Shown piece by piece: positions 45,504-55,180 of a stretch of 64,000 nt of DNA (positions are counted from its first letter, which is position 1; the number at the start of each line of letters is the position of its first letter). The position numbers were made by a program, and so were the translations under genes. Location: contig CAVRCT010000007.1 of NCBI GenBank assembly GCA_963719645.1, forward strand, positions 434,001-498,000. Reading direction: 5' to 3'. This stretch comes from CAVRCT01 sp963719645. Its GTDB lineage: Bacteria > Pseudomonadota > Gammaproteobacteria > DSM-16500. The notes beneath the pieces were generated by a model. It was not told the DNA's origin and did not search any database. It was given only the letters and a program-made list of their open reading frames with translations.

Positions 45504-47636
45504 TTAGCAATTCGTACCCAATACAAAAATAAACAACCGCCTATACAAATGATCCTGCCAATGCGTCGGTTGATCAAGCCCCATCCGTTTAAGAATCGAC
45601 GTCACGTTTAAGCTGCTTCTAAAGATAACCCATGATTTCATCACTAACCATACCATCTGTAACGTCGATAAATTTTGCAAATACAACAACACCTGCTTTA
45701 TTTTTTCTTCATCCTCTGTCAAATCACTGCCAAAAGGATACGGTTTTCCATAACCATTCAAGCGCAAATTTTTAATGATCGGCTCAAGCGTCTCTGGGTA
45801 ATTTTGTTGAAAGCAGTTTGGAATAGCATAATCTTGCGCTAATTTACCCTCATGCTTCGCTTTTTTTAATAAGGTATGCTGAAAGCGCGAATCCGTTACA
45901 TTCAAAATTGCTTTAATCACATCCGCATCTGTTTTGCTGCGACAGTCAGCAATACCATATTCTGTCACGATCACATCACGCAAATAGCGTGGCAAAGTGG
46001 AATTGGTATATTGCCAGCGGATATTCGATTCGACCAAGGCTTTCTGTTGGCGAACACTGCGACAAATAATAATCGAGCGAGCGTCACTCAGTTGATTCGC
46101 CATGGTCACAAAATCAAATTGACCACCTACACCGCTGATTTCTTGTAAATCGTGAATACCATCCGACACAATGGCACCCCCTAGGGTGACCATCATGGCA
46201 GAATTAATAAATCGCCCATTGCGACGTTGTAATGCCGCTAATTCCGGCGACCATAAAATGGAATTGGTTTTTGCGACAGATGTCATATCAATTTGTTGTT
46301 TTTCTGCATAAGAGAGTTGATTCAATTGCTGATAGAGCATTTGACTACCCAGAAAAAACGCCGCATGGATGATTTTGCCATGCAACAATTGTTTGCCTAA
46401 ACACTGCGCTACTAATTTTTCCAGCGTCTCTTTAGAAGATAAATCAGTCGAGATTTTTTCGCCGGATTGCAAAATCATTTCATCTTGCGTAAAACGTTGG
46501 ATACCTTGCAAAATACCAAATCTTTGCAAAAAGTGAATATCCTCAGCTGTTAATGTTGGATGAATGATTTGATGCTGAATCAATATCTCAAGAATATCCG
46601 ACGAAACCGTTTCTTTAATTTGTTTTGTATTCAATAATTGTTGCAAACCAATATGATCATAAACCCGTTTTTTTAAGATGCCACCCGCATAGAGCTGCAT
46701 ATATTCATCGCTCAACATTTCAGTCGCGGCATATAACCCCTGGCTAAACGGTGTTGTTTCACCGATTTGTTGCGCGGCAGAAAATTTATCGCGAATGCCT
46801 AATTGCTGTAAAACGGTTTGATACAACGCATTATCTTCTTGACGTAAGAGCAATGCGCTGGCAATGGCATTTGAGAGCGTGCCAATGCCAATTTGCAAAC
46901 AACCATCGTCTTTTATTAACGAACTGGTATATAAACCGATGCAATGATCTTGAACAGAGACTTCTTCACGCGGTGTGGCGAAGAGAGTGCGATACGTGTT
47001 GGGATCCAACATATCTGTAAACGTTTCCGCTGCAACCACTGCCTCACCATACATAAAGGGTAAATTCAAATTGATTTCACCTGCAATTGCATAAGGCTTG
47101 TTGGATTTTTTTAATTGGCTAACCACATCGTGAAATAAATCACTGTTACAACTTAAGCTGTAACAGTTAGGTTCTGTCTCAGAGCGAGTCACCAATTGAG
47201 CGATGACATTAATCGAATTCTGCACTGTGTCGCGCGCCACATCAGTATATTTGCTGCTGATATAATGTTGTTGCACATAAGCGTTATGTAAAAACTTGCC
47301 CGGTGAGAGAAAAAATTCAATGACGTTAATATTTGCAGGTAATTGTTGCTGTTCACGCGCTTTCTCATAAAGTGGATCTTCGTAATCTTTTAATAATCTT
47401 GCCAAGATGGGCTCAATAAAGCGCTTTTCCAGTGCATGATGCAAAACGGGTCTCGCCAGGGTGAGTCCAGTGATAATGGTTAATTGCAGAGAAGAATCCT
47501 CTACCGCTAATCGGTAAAATGCATTAATTAAACCAATGGGCTTGCCAATACCGAGTGGCACACCTAAGACAATTTTTTTACCCACTTTTTCAATGATGGT
47601 GCGAGCCATTCGATTCGGATCGTGAACTAATTGCAT
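45504..47636 (-). CDS. Acetyl-CoA hydrolase/transferase family protein (long form)
   Basis: A 710-residue CoA-transferase-like enzyme. The N-terminal half begins KIVLGVPLGIGKPIGLINAF and includes NVIEFFLSPG; the C-terminal domain has ISGVGGQFDFVTMANQLS and the active-site-like VIVTEYGIADCRSKTDADVI. These are the signatures of the AcCoA hydrolase/4-hydroxybutyrate CoA-transferase group. Usual members are about 430-500 residues, so there are roughly 200 extra residues, including about 260-420 in the middle and a C-terminal tail after 620. Substrate is unknown; propionyl/acetyl/succinyl-CoA exchange would fit the nearby prpBCD. Confidence 0.8.
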   Translation of the reverse strand: MQLVHDPNRMARTIIEKVGKKIVLGVPLGIGKPIGLINAFYRLAVEDSSLQLTIITGLTLARPVLHHALEKRFIEPILARLLKDYEDPLYEKAREQQQLPANINVIEFFLSPGKFLHNAYVQQHYISSKYTDVARDTVQNSINVIAQLVTRSETEPNCYSLSCNSDLFHDVVSQLKKSNKPYAIAGEINLNLPFMYGEAVVAAETFTDMLDPNTYRTLFATPREEVSVQDHCIGLYTSSLIKDDGCLQIGIGTLSNAIASALLLRQEDNALYQTVLQQLGIRDKFSAAQQIGETTPFSQGLYAATEMLSDEYMQLYAGGILKKRVYDHIGLQQLLNTKQIKETVSSDILEILIQHQIIHPTLTAEDIHFLQRFGILQGIQRFTQDEMILQSGEKISTDLSSKETLEKLVAQCLGKQLLHGKIIHAAFFLGSQMLYQQLNQLSYAEKQQIDMTSVAKTNSILWSPELAALQRRNGRFINSAMMVTLGGAIVSDGIHDLQEISGVGGQFDFVTMANQLSDARSIIICRSVRQQKALVESNIRWQYTNSTLPRYLRDVIVTEYGIADCRSKTDADVIKAILNVTDSRFQHTLLKKAKHEGKLAQDYAIPNCFQQNYPETLEPIIKNLRLNGYGKPYPFGSDLTEDEEKIKQVLLYLQNLSTLQMVWLVMKSWVIFRSSLNVTSILKRMGLDQPTHWQDHLYRRLFIFVLGTNC

Positions 47637-47810
47637 AACTATTTTCTTCCCTGTGAATGATCCATTACATGACTATACTAACTTACACTTCAAGATGCGA
47701 GTTTAAAACGGGGGGGTTGTTTGTAGTGACTAACCCTTTTTAGTTGCAATTCCCAGCATTTTTTAAGATAATTCAGCAAATTTTTGTCCCATACCGATGA
47801 ATGAATCCCC

Positions 47811-48404
47811 ATGATCAATAGCCATCTCCTCGAAGTCTTAGCCGTTTCTTGCTGTTTAGTGAATATATATTTAATTACTCGCGCCAATGTGTTGAATTGG
47901 TTGTTCGGCGTTGTCACCGTCTCTCTCTATTTCGTCATTTTTTTAAAAGCAAAGCTCTATGCTGACATGAGTTTGCAAGTAGTGTTTCTTGGCCTGCAAT
48001 TTTATGGCTGGTACCGATGGCTATTTGGCAGTGAAACGCATTCCACACTGGCGATCCGCAAAGCGCCGCCGCTCTATTTTGCGGTCAGTTTTGTGCTGGC
48101 GGCCGTTCTATTTTTCTTGATCAGTTTTATTTTGACGAATTACACCGATTCAACCACGATTTATCAAGATGCGTTTATCACCGCGTTAAGTTTAGCCGCG
48201 CAATGGCTGCTGAGTCAGAAGTGGTTGCAGCATTGGCTATTGTGGATGGTTGTGGATATCGTTTCGATTAAAGTGTATTTGCTGAAACATCTCTATTTTA
48301 CCAGCGGATTGTATGCCATTTTGTTAATGCTGTGCATTTATGGTTATTACAATTGGCGTAAACAATTTCATGCGATCAGCCGTGTGTCGTTGGCCAGCGC
48401 ATAA
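47811..48404 (+). CDS. pnuC: PnuC-type nicotinamide riboside transporter
   Basis: A 197-residue protein with about seven hydrophobic segments. It has the PnuC marks RANVLNWLFGVVTVSLYFVIF, LQFYGWYRW (the Trp/Tyr gate region) and WMVVDIVSIKVYLLKHLYFT with the conserved Trp-Val-Asp. PnuC lets the NAD precursor nicotinamide riboside diffuse across the inner membrane, useful to an intracellular bacterium. No nadR-type kinase or riboswitch is seen beside it. Confidence 0.9.
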   Translation: MINSHLLEVLAVSCCLVNIYLITRANVLNWLFGVVTVSLYFVIFLKAKLYADMSLQVVFLGLQFYGWYRWLFGSETHSTLAIRKAPPLYFAVSFVLAAVLFFLISFILTNYTDSTTIYQDAFITALSLAAQWLLSQKWLQHWLLWMVVDIVSIKVYLLKHLYFTSGLYAILLMLCIYGYYNWRKQFHAISRVSLASA

Positions 48405-48493
48405 AAAAATTCTGAATCTAAGCGGAATGTCTGTTTATTTTTTCTTGTTTGATGCTAAACTGCGCGGTCTAAAAAATTTTATGGAGCGAATCA

Positions 48494-49087
48494 ATGCCAA
48501 AGTTAAAGAAAAAAAAGCCCGTCATGAAGAAAAAATCCAGCGTTAAAAAGACCAGCGTCAAAAAAACCAGCGCAAAAAAATCCACAAAGAAAGGCGTTAA
48601 AAAAGCCGCTGTCAAACGTAAAAGCACCAAAGTCTCTGCGATTCCAAAAGGCTATAACATCATCACACCTTATTTGATCATGGACCAAGCAGCTCGCGCG
48701 ATTGAGTTTTACAAAAAAGTATTTGGCGCAAAAGAAAAACTCCGCATGGAACGTGCCGGTAAAGTGGGTCATGCTGAATTGCAATTTGGCGACACCAAAA
48801 TCATGTTGGCGGATGCTTGCCCAGAAATGAATGCGCATGCACCTGAAAAATTCGGCGGTTCACCGATCGGTATTCACTTGTACATCAAAAATGTGGATGC
48901 GATTGTTGATCGAGCCATTGCAGCCGGTGCAACGTTAGAGCGTCCTGCGGAAGATATGTTTTATGGCGACCGAAATGCGACTGTGATTGATCCATTTGGT
49001 CACAGATGGACAGTGTCAACCCATGTTGAAAATGTCACACCTGCTAAAATGAAAAAGCGTGCTAAAGAGTTTTTTGGTAACAAATAA
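48494..49087 (+). CDS. PhnB-like VOC/glyoxalase-fold protein with N-terminal H1-like lysine tail
   Basis: A 197-residue protein of two parts. Residues 1-50 are lysine-rich repeats (KKKSSVKKTSVKKTSAKKST). Residues about 52-180 are a VOC/PhnB domain: NIITPYLIMDQAARAIEFYK, KVFGAKEKLRMERAGKVGHA, LQFGDTKIMLADACPE, FGGSPIGIHLYIKNVDA and RNATVIDPFGHRWTVSTHVE (metal/ligand His positions). The C-terminus is again basic (KMKKRAKEFFG). PhnB-like domains bind small ligands or confer resistance. The tail resembles the protein at 44573 and would attach the domain to DNA or RNA. This fusion is unusual. Confidence 0.8.
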   Translation: MPKLKKKKPVMKKKSSVKKTSVKKTSAKKSTKKGVKKAAVKRKSTKVSAIPKGYNIITPYLIMDQAARAIEFYKKVFGAKEKLRMERAGKVGHAELQFGDTKIMLADACPEMNAHAPEKFGGSPIGIHLYIKNVDAIVDRAIAAGATLERPAEDMFYGDRNATVIDPFGHRWTVSTHVENVTPAKMKKRAKEFFGNK

Positions 49088-49112
49088 GCGGTAAGGTAGG
49101 GTGGATTGAACC

Positions 49113-49305
49113 CATAGGCGTCAAGCTAAGGAAATTTTGCTAACAACTCCGTCATTGCGAGCCCCGTAGGGGCGCGGCAATCCAGTTTTTTGCTTTATGT
49201 TTCTGCAAAATTTTTGCAAATTCAAAAACTGGATTGCTTCGTCGCAAAAAACGCTCCTCGCAATGACGGAGTTGTTAGCAAAATTTCCTTAGCTTGACGC
49301 CTATG
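49113..49305. repeat. Family I palindrome (193 bp) with 10-bp target duplication
   Basis: The ends are CATAGGCGTCAAGCTAAGG and its complement. Inside is the CGTCATTGCGAG core with GGCAATCCAG and its complement. GGATTGAACC is repeated at 49103-49112 and 49306-49315. The duplicated target lies within a short palindrome, GGTAGGGTGG facing CCACCCTACC, which the insertion split. Confidence 0.9.
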
Positions 49306-49340
49306 GGATTGAACCACCCTACCATTATTTTTTACGCCAT

Positions 49341-50051
49341 CTATGCTGTTTTCGTGCAAGCCTCTTTAAACCAAATGCCGTTAATTGTCCAAGCCATCGG
49401 CAATGTCCAAATTAAACCGATTCCGAAAGGAATTGCGCTGATAACCACGATACAAACCATGACGATGTTGGTGCATAACAACTTGAGGTAGTTTTTGTTC
49501 GCCGCATGGAAACCCGTTTTTAACGCCAAGAAAATAGGCGAGCGATAAATAATTAAAGCAGGTGCTGCAAAAATGATAACAATAGACATGACATACAGCA
49601 GCAATAGATACGCGACAATACCGACTAAGATTAACAAAAGCGTTCCTTTGCCCATGAGGAAAAATACCCCTGCTGAGATCAGTGCAATGGCGAATATGGC
49701 GACAATCACATAAATTACCCATAAAGCCAATAAAGGCAGCCAGGCATTCGTGCAACTCTCAAAAGCAGCTTTGAACAAAGGCGGCATGCCTAATGCTTGG
49801 CGTGTTCCAATCGTCATTAATAACGCAATGAAATACCAATTGAATAATTGCAGAATGAAAAGATCGATGCCGGCAAATATTCCGGTTTGCTTATGTTGAA
49901 TGAATTTTAAGATGGCAGTTATTACAATAAAACCGATGACGGTTAATGTAACCATCTTTTTTAAGCCGTCGATCTTGCTCCAACCTTGTTTGATGATATC
50001 GCCCACTGACAGAGAAACAGTCTGGGTTTCATGAGTATATTGCGCATCCAT
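49341..50051 (-). CDS. Multi-pass inner-membrane protein, function unknown
   Basis: A 236-residue protein starting MDAQYTHETQ with GGAG 9 bases upstream of ATG 50051. It has about six membrane segments (MVTLTVIGFIVITAILKFI, IDLFILQLFNWYFIALLMTI, WLPLLALWVIYVIVAIFAIA, LLILVGIVAYLLLLYVMSIV, IVMVCIVVISAIPFGIGLIW). A soluble turn reads APALIIYRSPIFLALKTGF. The plan resembles the BPSS1780/DUF-type glycerophosphoryl-like membrane proteins, but I cannot name a function. Its gene neighbours give no clear hint. Confidence 0.7.
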   Translation of the reverse strand: MDAQYTHETQTVSLSVGDIIKQGWSKIDGLKKMVTLTVIGFIVITAILKFIQHKQTGIFAGIDLFILQLFNWYFIALLMTIGTRQALGMPPLFKAAFESCTNAWLPLLALWVIYVIVAIFAIALISAGVFFLMGKGTLLLILVGIVAYLLLLYVMSIVIIFAAPALIIYRSPIFLALKTGFHAANKNYLKLLCTNIVMVCIVVISAIPFGIGLIWTLPMAWTINGIWFKEACTKTA

Positions 50052-50126
50052 AGCCAAAAACTCCTTTTATGAAAAGATAAAGAAACGCGAGTTGGGTAAC
50101 TCGCGTTTTAAACAATACCATAATTT

Positions 50127-50666
50127 TTAATAAGATTTTACAATAACTTTAGTGCCAATATGGGCAAATTGAAAGCGTATCCATTCAGCATCATCAACCG
50201 GTAACCGGACACAACCATGGCTCGCATTACCATCGCGCAATTCATATGATCCATGCAAACCTTGGCTGCCATCAAAGAACATACAATAAGGCATAGGGGC
50301 GCCACCGCGGCCTAATGGATAAATGCTCGATTTGCAAGACGCCGCACCTAACGATTGAATGCGAAACGTACCTGATCGGGTATGGCAGCGGCGATGAATA
50401 TCCGGACACCAATCGGCACCAGAGGTGGCGAGTCCGCCGCGCAATAATTCTCCCTCTGCATTGTATGCACCCCAAGCATGCACATTCGGATCGACGACAA
50501 TGGCATTTTCACCGGATGGATTAATTGATTTGGGCATCCGTTCTGCAAAAGTCGCTGAACTGGGCAGTGGGTTGGGGGCTTGAGCGGTTTTTTTCGGTGG
50601 AGGGGTTATTGTCGAGCAGGAACAGAGTAACACGGCTAAACAAAATATGGCTGCAACTGTACGCAT
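50127..50666 (-). CDS. L,D-transpeptidase (YkuD domain) lipoprotein
   Basis: A 179-residue protein starting MRTVAAIFCLAVLLCSC, a lipoprotein signal with lipobox LCSC. The YkuD catalytic signature is complete: GLHGSYELRDGNASHGCVRL with His, Ser-His-Gly-Cys-Val-Arg. It begins its domain at AIVVDPNVHAWGAYNAEGE. L,D-transpeptidases make 3-3 crosslinks or tie lipoproteins to peptidoglycan. I chose ATG 50666 (GGAG 8 bases upstream) over the GTG at 50675, which overlaps the Shine-Dalgarno sequence. Confidence 0.9.
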   Translation of the reverse strand: MRTVAAIFCLAVLLCSCSTITPPPKKTAQAPNPLPSSATFAERMPKSINPSGENAIVVDPNVHAWGAYNAEGELLRGGLATSGADWCPDIHRRCHTRSGTFRIQSLGAASCKSSIYPLGRGGAPMPYCMFFDGSQGLHGSYELRDGNASHGCVRLPVDDAEWIRFQFAHIGTKVIVKSY

Positions 50667-50817
50667 ACTAAGCACTCCTTCTTGTTATAGTCTTAATACT
50701 TCTATTTTAATGGATATAGGGTGCGGGTAGGGGCTTGACATTAGGCTGACTAGTTAATTTTGATCAAAAATAATCCTAGCAATGAGATTTTGCTTAGAAC
50801 GCCATCACCCGCAGGGC

Positions 50818-51077
50818 TGACGGATCCACGCAAATTCCACCCATGCGTCGTCCTGAAAAATCTTACGCCAAAATCATTTGACCGCAGTTATTGCAGTGGC
50901 GCGTAAGATTTATTCAGGATCCACTAACGGAGAACTTATTCATGAATTTATATGGATCGATGATACTCAAGTGGATCCTGAATAAATATTCCGTGCGAGT
51001 ACCGTCGCTACGGTTAAAATACGTTGACGTCATATTTTTCAGGACGACGCATGGGTGGAATTTGCGTCGGTCCGTCA
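50818..51077. repeat. Family B element, copy 2 (260 bp)
   Basis: TGACGGATCCACGC to GGTCCGTCA, with CATGCGTCGTCCTGAAAAAT in the arms. Same orientation as copy 3 at 56004-56263; the two bracket the ankyrin-protein and phytochelatin-synthase-like genes. It fills most of the gap 50667-51145; nothing else is seen there. Confidence 0.9.
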
Positions 51078-51145
51078 GCCCTTGTGGGGGAGGGCCAGGG
51101 TGCTTTCCTTCACAGACACAGAAATAAAAAAAACAAATTTTCCCT

Positions 51146-51179
51146 ATTTAAGAATTCGTTAATCTTAAATGAGATAAAA
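51146..51179 (+). promoter_or_regulatory. PmrA-box-like direct repeat and -10 of the ankyrin gene
   Basis: TTTAAG, five bases, GTTAAT (51146-51162): TTAA cores 11 bases apart, the spacing of PmrA sites. TAAAAT at 51174-51179 would be the -10. A similar arrangement precedes the gene ending at 61622. Regulator binding is inference. Confidence 0.45.
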
Positions 51180-51212
51180 TAACCATCATTTTATTCATGC
51201 GAGAAATTGACT

Positions 51213-54200
51213 ATGTCGTTATCAGGCCGTACAAGACCAGCTGTGTTATTAGAATTACACGTAGAGCTCAGTGTTGAAACTCTTCTGAGGTCTTCGGAAG
51301 TCTCAAGTGCAGGTGAGAGCAAAGATGGTCAACCGATCAAAGTACCCGTTGACGTTTATCCACTCTCTCGTCTTTGCATCGACGGCAACGTGGCGGGAGT
51401 GCAAAAACTATTAGAGACAGAGGGAGCTGCCAGCTTCGTCAATAAGAAAGGTGTATTTAATTTACCTCCCCTAGCAATCGCTCTTTTACATTGCGGCAAT
51501 TCAAAAGAGTCAGACACTAAACTTGCGATGGGAATGGTTACCGCCTTAGTAAAAAAAGGTGCGGATGTAAACGATATTTCTGTGCAAACTATTATGAGCA
51601 CGAAAATTAATAATGCTGTAGCAGACAGCGATGTTGATTTAGTTAACTACTATTTCAACATAGCAGCAGCACAAGATGATCTATACCTCGCAATGCTACT
51701 TGAAACCGCAGTAAAAAAGAAAGATATCCGAATGATGCTTTTCTTATTAATTCAGCAAAATGCGAATCCTGCTTATCAGTGTGTACGGGACGCGTTGACA
51801 GTAGCTGGGTTAGGTGCGATTAATTTGAATTTAAATATCGTACTGCAGACTATGCCAGAATCTTTAAATAAATTAGGGCCAAAAAAGCTAAAAATAACTC
51901 ATTATCAGATAGCACTTGCTTATTATCGCTTAGCCGCTTCATCCTCTAAGCCTGTGGATTTAAGAGAAGCAATGCGCCATATGACCTTAGCAGCACAATA
52001 TGATCATCCTCATGCAATGTTAGCGTGTTCTGAAGGTTTTTCACCAAATTGGCGAGCACGAGTCAATGATTTCGATGGGTATAAGCTCGCTTCGGCGTCA
52101 GATTTACCAGGAAAAAAAATAAAACAGCCGCAAGCTGGCAAAATTTACCTATCTAATGATCACGATTTCCTAAAATACATCGTTCGTGACGACAAAGGAA
52201 ATGTAAAAGAGGACTGGTTTCAGGAAAAAATCGAGCTGCGTGATTTGGCTAACAGATTAGATGAGCCAGAACTGAAAGCAAGCATCCTCAGAGAACTAAT
52301 TAAAAAAGGATATATCGCTGATCCAGCGTGTTATGAGAGAGATGTTGCAAATTGGCCCAGTCTTGGCAGGCTATCGATAGAAACACCGGCAAATAAATCA
52401 CCTCATCTCCAGGATCAATTACGCGCCTTTTCTTTGCTTGAATGTGCGCAGTTAGCTGTGCTCGAATTTAATCATCAACCTGAGTTTTCCGTTTTGGCGT
52501 CATCTGACATTCCTGCTATCCAATTAAAAGCGCAAGTTCGTCTTCTAAATATCCGCGTGTGTTCTGTCAACAAACAAATAAATCAAAAAATGTTGCAAAA
52601 TCCGGACTCAAATGCCGCGATTCTAGCCGAATTTGTTGCTGAGATAGCAAAATATAAACAAGAATTGCAGCGGATTTGCGACGAATGCAAAGACAATGAC
52701 AGTCGTAAACAAGTTTATATTGAATTATTAAAATTCAGAGCGACTTTTATAGGGTATGAAAGTGCAGTCAGATATAAAGTCTTTCAAGAAGCGGCAGCAT
52801 TAGGAGATTTATATTCTGCTCAGGTTTGTCTTTATAGTGAGTACGCAAAGCGACAAAGCCATGCTTACACACCGGTACGTATTGTTAATTTAAATTATGC
52901 GATGGCGGCAGCCAAACATCTTTCCCTTGATGTATTGGCAGGAATTTTTGCAAAGGAAAAAGAAAAGTTATCATCAGGTCAGCAACAAGATGCGCATGAA
53001 ACGTTGGAATCCAAGAAAGAAGACGTTCAAGTTGATTTTAAAAAAGCGATTGGTGATATAGATGATATATTAGATAAAACAATTGCGGCGATGGCTGACT
53101 TAAAGAAAGAGCAAGATGCTGAGCGACAAAAGAAGCAGAGTGAAGAATTAGTCGCCAAATTTTCTCACTCTAATGTCCCTAATGCAACGTCGTTAAATAT
53201 AAGTTTGACTAGTTTTATCGCTGATTTTGCCACTCGGACAGAGCAAGATCAAAAGATACTACAAGATTTCTTTATTCAAAAAATATTACCTACTTTAATT
53301 AAGCTTCCTTTCTTTTTAAATGCCATACCTGTTTTGTTCGCATTGCAACCTTCTCTACTGCCATTGCGCGGTGAGCTGATTGAAGCAACTGAAAAATTGT
53401 GGCAAGAGGAGCTAAAAAAGGCTGAAGCAAAAGAAGATGCAAATCTGACTAGTCAATATGCGTTTTCGTTAGGAATGTTGCTGAATACAAAATCTCTTAC
53501 CAAGAATCTTAAAGTACTTTCCGGCGGCGTAAGGCCCCCCGAAATGGTTGAAAAACTCTGCGCAGGTCAAATTGAATATTTTGGTAAGTGCTTAGCGGAG
53601 AAAAAAAATTATTACTCGGAAGCACTGAAGCAAATTGATAATTTACCAAATCTATCGCCAGCGAACCAAGCACTGCGCGCTCAAGTAAAACGGCAAATTC
53701 CTTGTGCTGAGTATACGAATATTCGAGATACAGCTAACTCTGCGGGTGATTTCAAAACTATCATCACTTATGCGAAAGAAAATATTTTTGCAGCACTTTA
53801 TGATTTGCAAGTCTATTGGGGTACACAAAAGAGAGCAGGCAGGCGGTTGTTTCTCTATGGCATGTTGAGTGTAATGAATAGAGAGGTAGCGGCGCGGGAG
53901 GTAACTGCTTTAGCAGGCCATACTGATCAAATGATGGATTCGCTTCAGCAGTGGTGTATTGGAATGAAGAAAGATAAAAAATATGGATCAGCGGCAAGTT
54001 GGTATTTGAGTCTGGCTCATATTAGGGAGCAAGGTGCAATGAAAGCGCTGCGTGAAACAGATGCTGCTGCGTACGTGATTGCAGCATTGCATCTCTATCC
54101 GCCTATGGCACCTGCTGGCAGCAAACCAAATCAAGTGGAAAAGTTTAAAAAAGAGTTGCAAGCGCAAGTTTTAACTCACATGGAACATGCTTATCCTGAC

Positions 54201-55106
54201 AGTAAAAAAACGTTTATCAAAGAGAAGCAAGCTATTGCAGCACAAACATTAGCGAAGGTGAAAGAAGAGAAAGATCGACAAGAGCGCCAGCGCTCGCAAT
54301 CAACAGCTAGATTGGTTCAACAGAATTTGCTGTCTGATCAATATAGAAATTTCGGCAGAAGCGATAGTAACAGAAGTGTTAGTGATAGAAGCGTTGCTGG
54401 CAGCCGTGCAAACAGCAGAAGTAATAGTTTTAGTTTTAATTCTGGGTTTGATTCTTCTGCTCATGTGGACGTGCAACCGCCATTGCAACACCAACCCCAA
54501 TTGCAATTGCAATCGCATTCGCAATTTCCACCGGTATATCCAAGCTTCACTGTGCCAAGTGCGCCTTCGCAATCGGATCAACCAGGTCGAAATTCTTATC
54601 CCACATTAAGCGTATCTTCTGACGAGAAGAAAAATGAATCTAAGTGGGCAACCAGCTCTAACTCTAACGGGGTCACCCCAATGTGGAAAACAGGTGCTAA
54701 CAACATGACTATCGCTCAGGAGTTAACTGGTCTTTTCAACGCTTTTGCATCAATGTATGTGTGTCCAGATGACGCAAAGGAGTTCGAAAAAATTCTGTTA
54801 CGAACTCATGGGCGGAGTAACGGCGCACCCATTTGTAAAGCCATGGCGGATTATTATTTACAATTGCGTGAAAAGTTGGATCTTATGCTAGAAGCTGGCT
54901 CAACCGAGCCCACTATGATAGCTCTGAAAGAAGCGATTGACCGTCAAAAATATGCAGAAGTTGTGAAATTAATCAGTGCAAATACCATGTCAGGACTACG
55001 TAAAACGTATGCTATAGACGTGCCGCAGGATACACTGGATGAGGCTATCCAATTAAGCTTTGAACATGCTCCATCTAGCGCGCCAGTCGCCGGTCTTAGC
55101 TCATGA
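51213..55106 (+). CDS. Large ankyrin/Sel1-like protein, candidate secreted effector
   Basis: A 1297-residue protein with no signal peptide. Residues about 45-190 look like degenerate ankyrin repeats (PLSRLCIDGNVAGVQKLLET, MVTALVKKGADVNDIS). Sel1/TPR-like helices occur at about 230-275 (IALAYYRLAASS, MTLAAQYDHPHAMLACSEG) and about 510-590. A coiled coil follows near 600-650 (DILDKTIAAMADLKKEQDAE). Residues about 1030-1160 are Ser/Arg- then Gln/Pro-rich (SNRSVSDRSVAGSRANSRSN), like eukaryotic low-complexity regions, and a helical domain closes the protein. I do not recognise a family. The PmrA-like promoter, the eukaryote-like parts and the accessory setting suggest a type IV effector. Confidence 0.75.
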   Translation: MSLSGRTRPAVLLELHVELSVETLLRSSEVSSAGESKDGQPIKVPVDVYPLSRLCIDGNVAGVQKLLETEGAASFVNKKGVFNLPPLAIALLHCGNSKESDTKLAMGMVTALVKKGADVNDISVQTIMSTKINNAVADSDVDLVNYYFNIAAAQDDLYLAMLLETAVKKKDIRMMLFLLIQQNANPAYQCVRDALTVAGLGAINLNLNIVLQTMPESLNKLGPKKLKITHYQIALAYYRLAASSSKPVDLREAMRHMTLAAQYDHPHAMLACSEGFSPNWRARVNDFDGYKLASASDLPGKKIKQPQAGKIYLSNDHDFLKYIVRDDKGNVKEDWFQEKIELRDLANRLDEPELKASILRELIKKGYIADPACYERDVANWPSLGRLSIETPANKSPHLQDQLRAFSLLECAQLAVLEFNHQPEFSVLASSDIPAIQLKAQVRLLNIRVCSVNKQINQKMLQNPDSNAAILAEFVAEIAKYKQELQRICDECKDNDSRKQVYIELLKFRATFIGYESAVRYKVFQEAAALGDLYSAQVCLYSEYAKRQSHAYTPVRIVNLNYAMAAAKHLSLDVLAGIFAKEKEKLSSGQQQDAHETLESKKEDVQVDFKKAIGDIDDILDKTIAAMADLKKEQDAERQKKQSEELVAKFSHSNVPNATSLNISLTSFIADFATRTEQDQKILQDFFIQKILPTLIKLPFFLNAIPVLFALQPSLLPLRGELIEATEKLWQEELKKAEAKEDANLTSQYAFSLGMLLNTKSLTKNLKVLSGGVRPPEMVEKLCAGQIEYFGKCLAEKKNYYSEALKQIDNLPNLSPANQALRAQVKRQIPCAEYTNIRDTANSAGDFKTIITYAKENIFAALYDLQVYWGTQKRAGRRLFLYGMLSVMNREVAAREVTALAGHTDQMMDSLQQWCIGMKKDKKYGSAASWYLSLAHIREQGAMKALRETDAAAYVIAALHLYPPMAPAGSKPNQVEKFKKELQAQVLTHMEHAYPDSKKTFIKEKQAIAAQTLAKVKEEKDRQERQRSQSTARLVQQNLLSDQYRNFGRSDSNRSVSDRSVAGSRANSRSNSFSFNSGFDSSAHVDVQPPLQHQPQLQLQSHSQFPPVYPSFTVPSAPSQSDQPGRNSYPTLSVSSDEKKNESKWATSSNSNGVTPMWKTGANNMTIAQELTGLFNAFASMYVCPDDAKEFEKILLRTHGRSNGAPICKAMADYYLQLREKLDLMLEAGSTEPTMIALKEAIDRQKYAEVVKLISANTMSGLRKTYAIDVPQDTLDEAIQLSFEHAPSSAPVAGLSS

Positions 55107-55180
55107 TGTCTAAATTCGCGTAATGTGCTAGCAAAAGTTCAAATGTTAGTGAATGGGGTAATGCAGTCAGAGGGATCGTA

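Noticed and set aside
47637..47810. Riboswitch or small gene upstream of pnuC
   Set aside because: No conserved NAD- or thiamine-type motif recognised, and the minus-strand frame at 47690-47917 overlaps the pnuC start and has no features.
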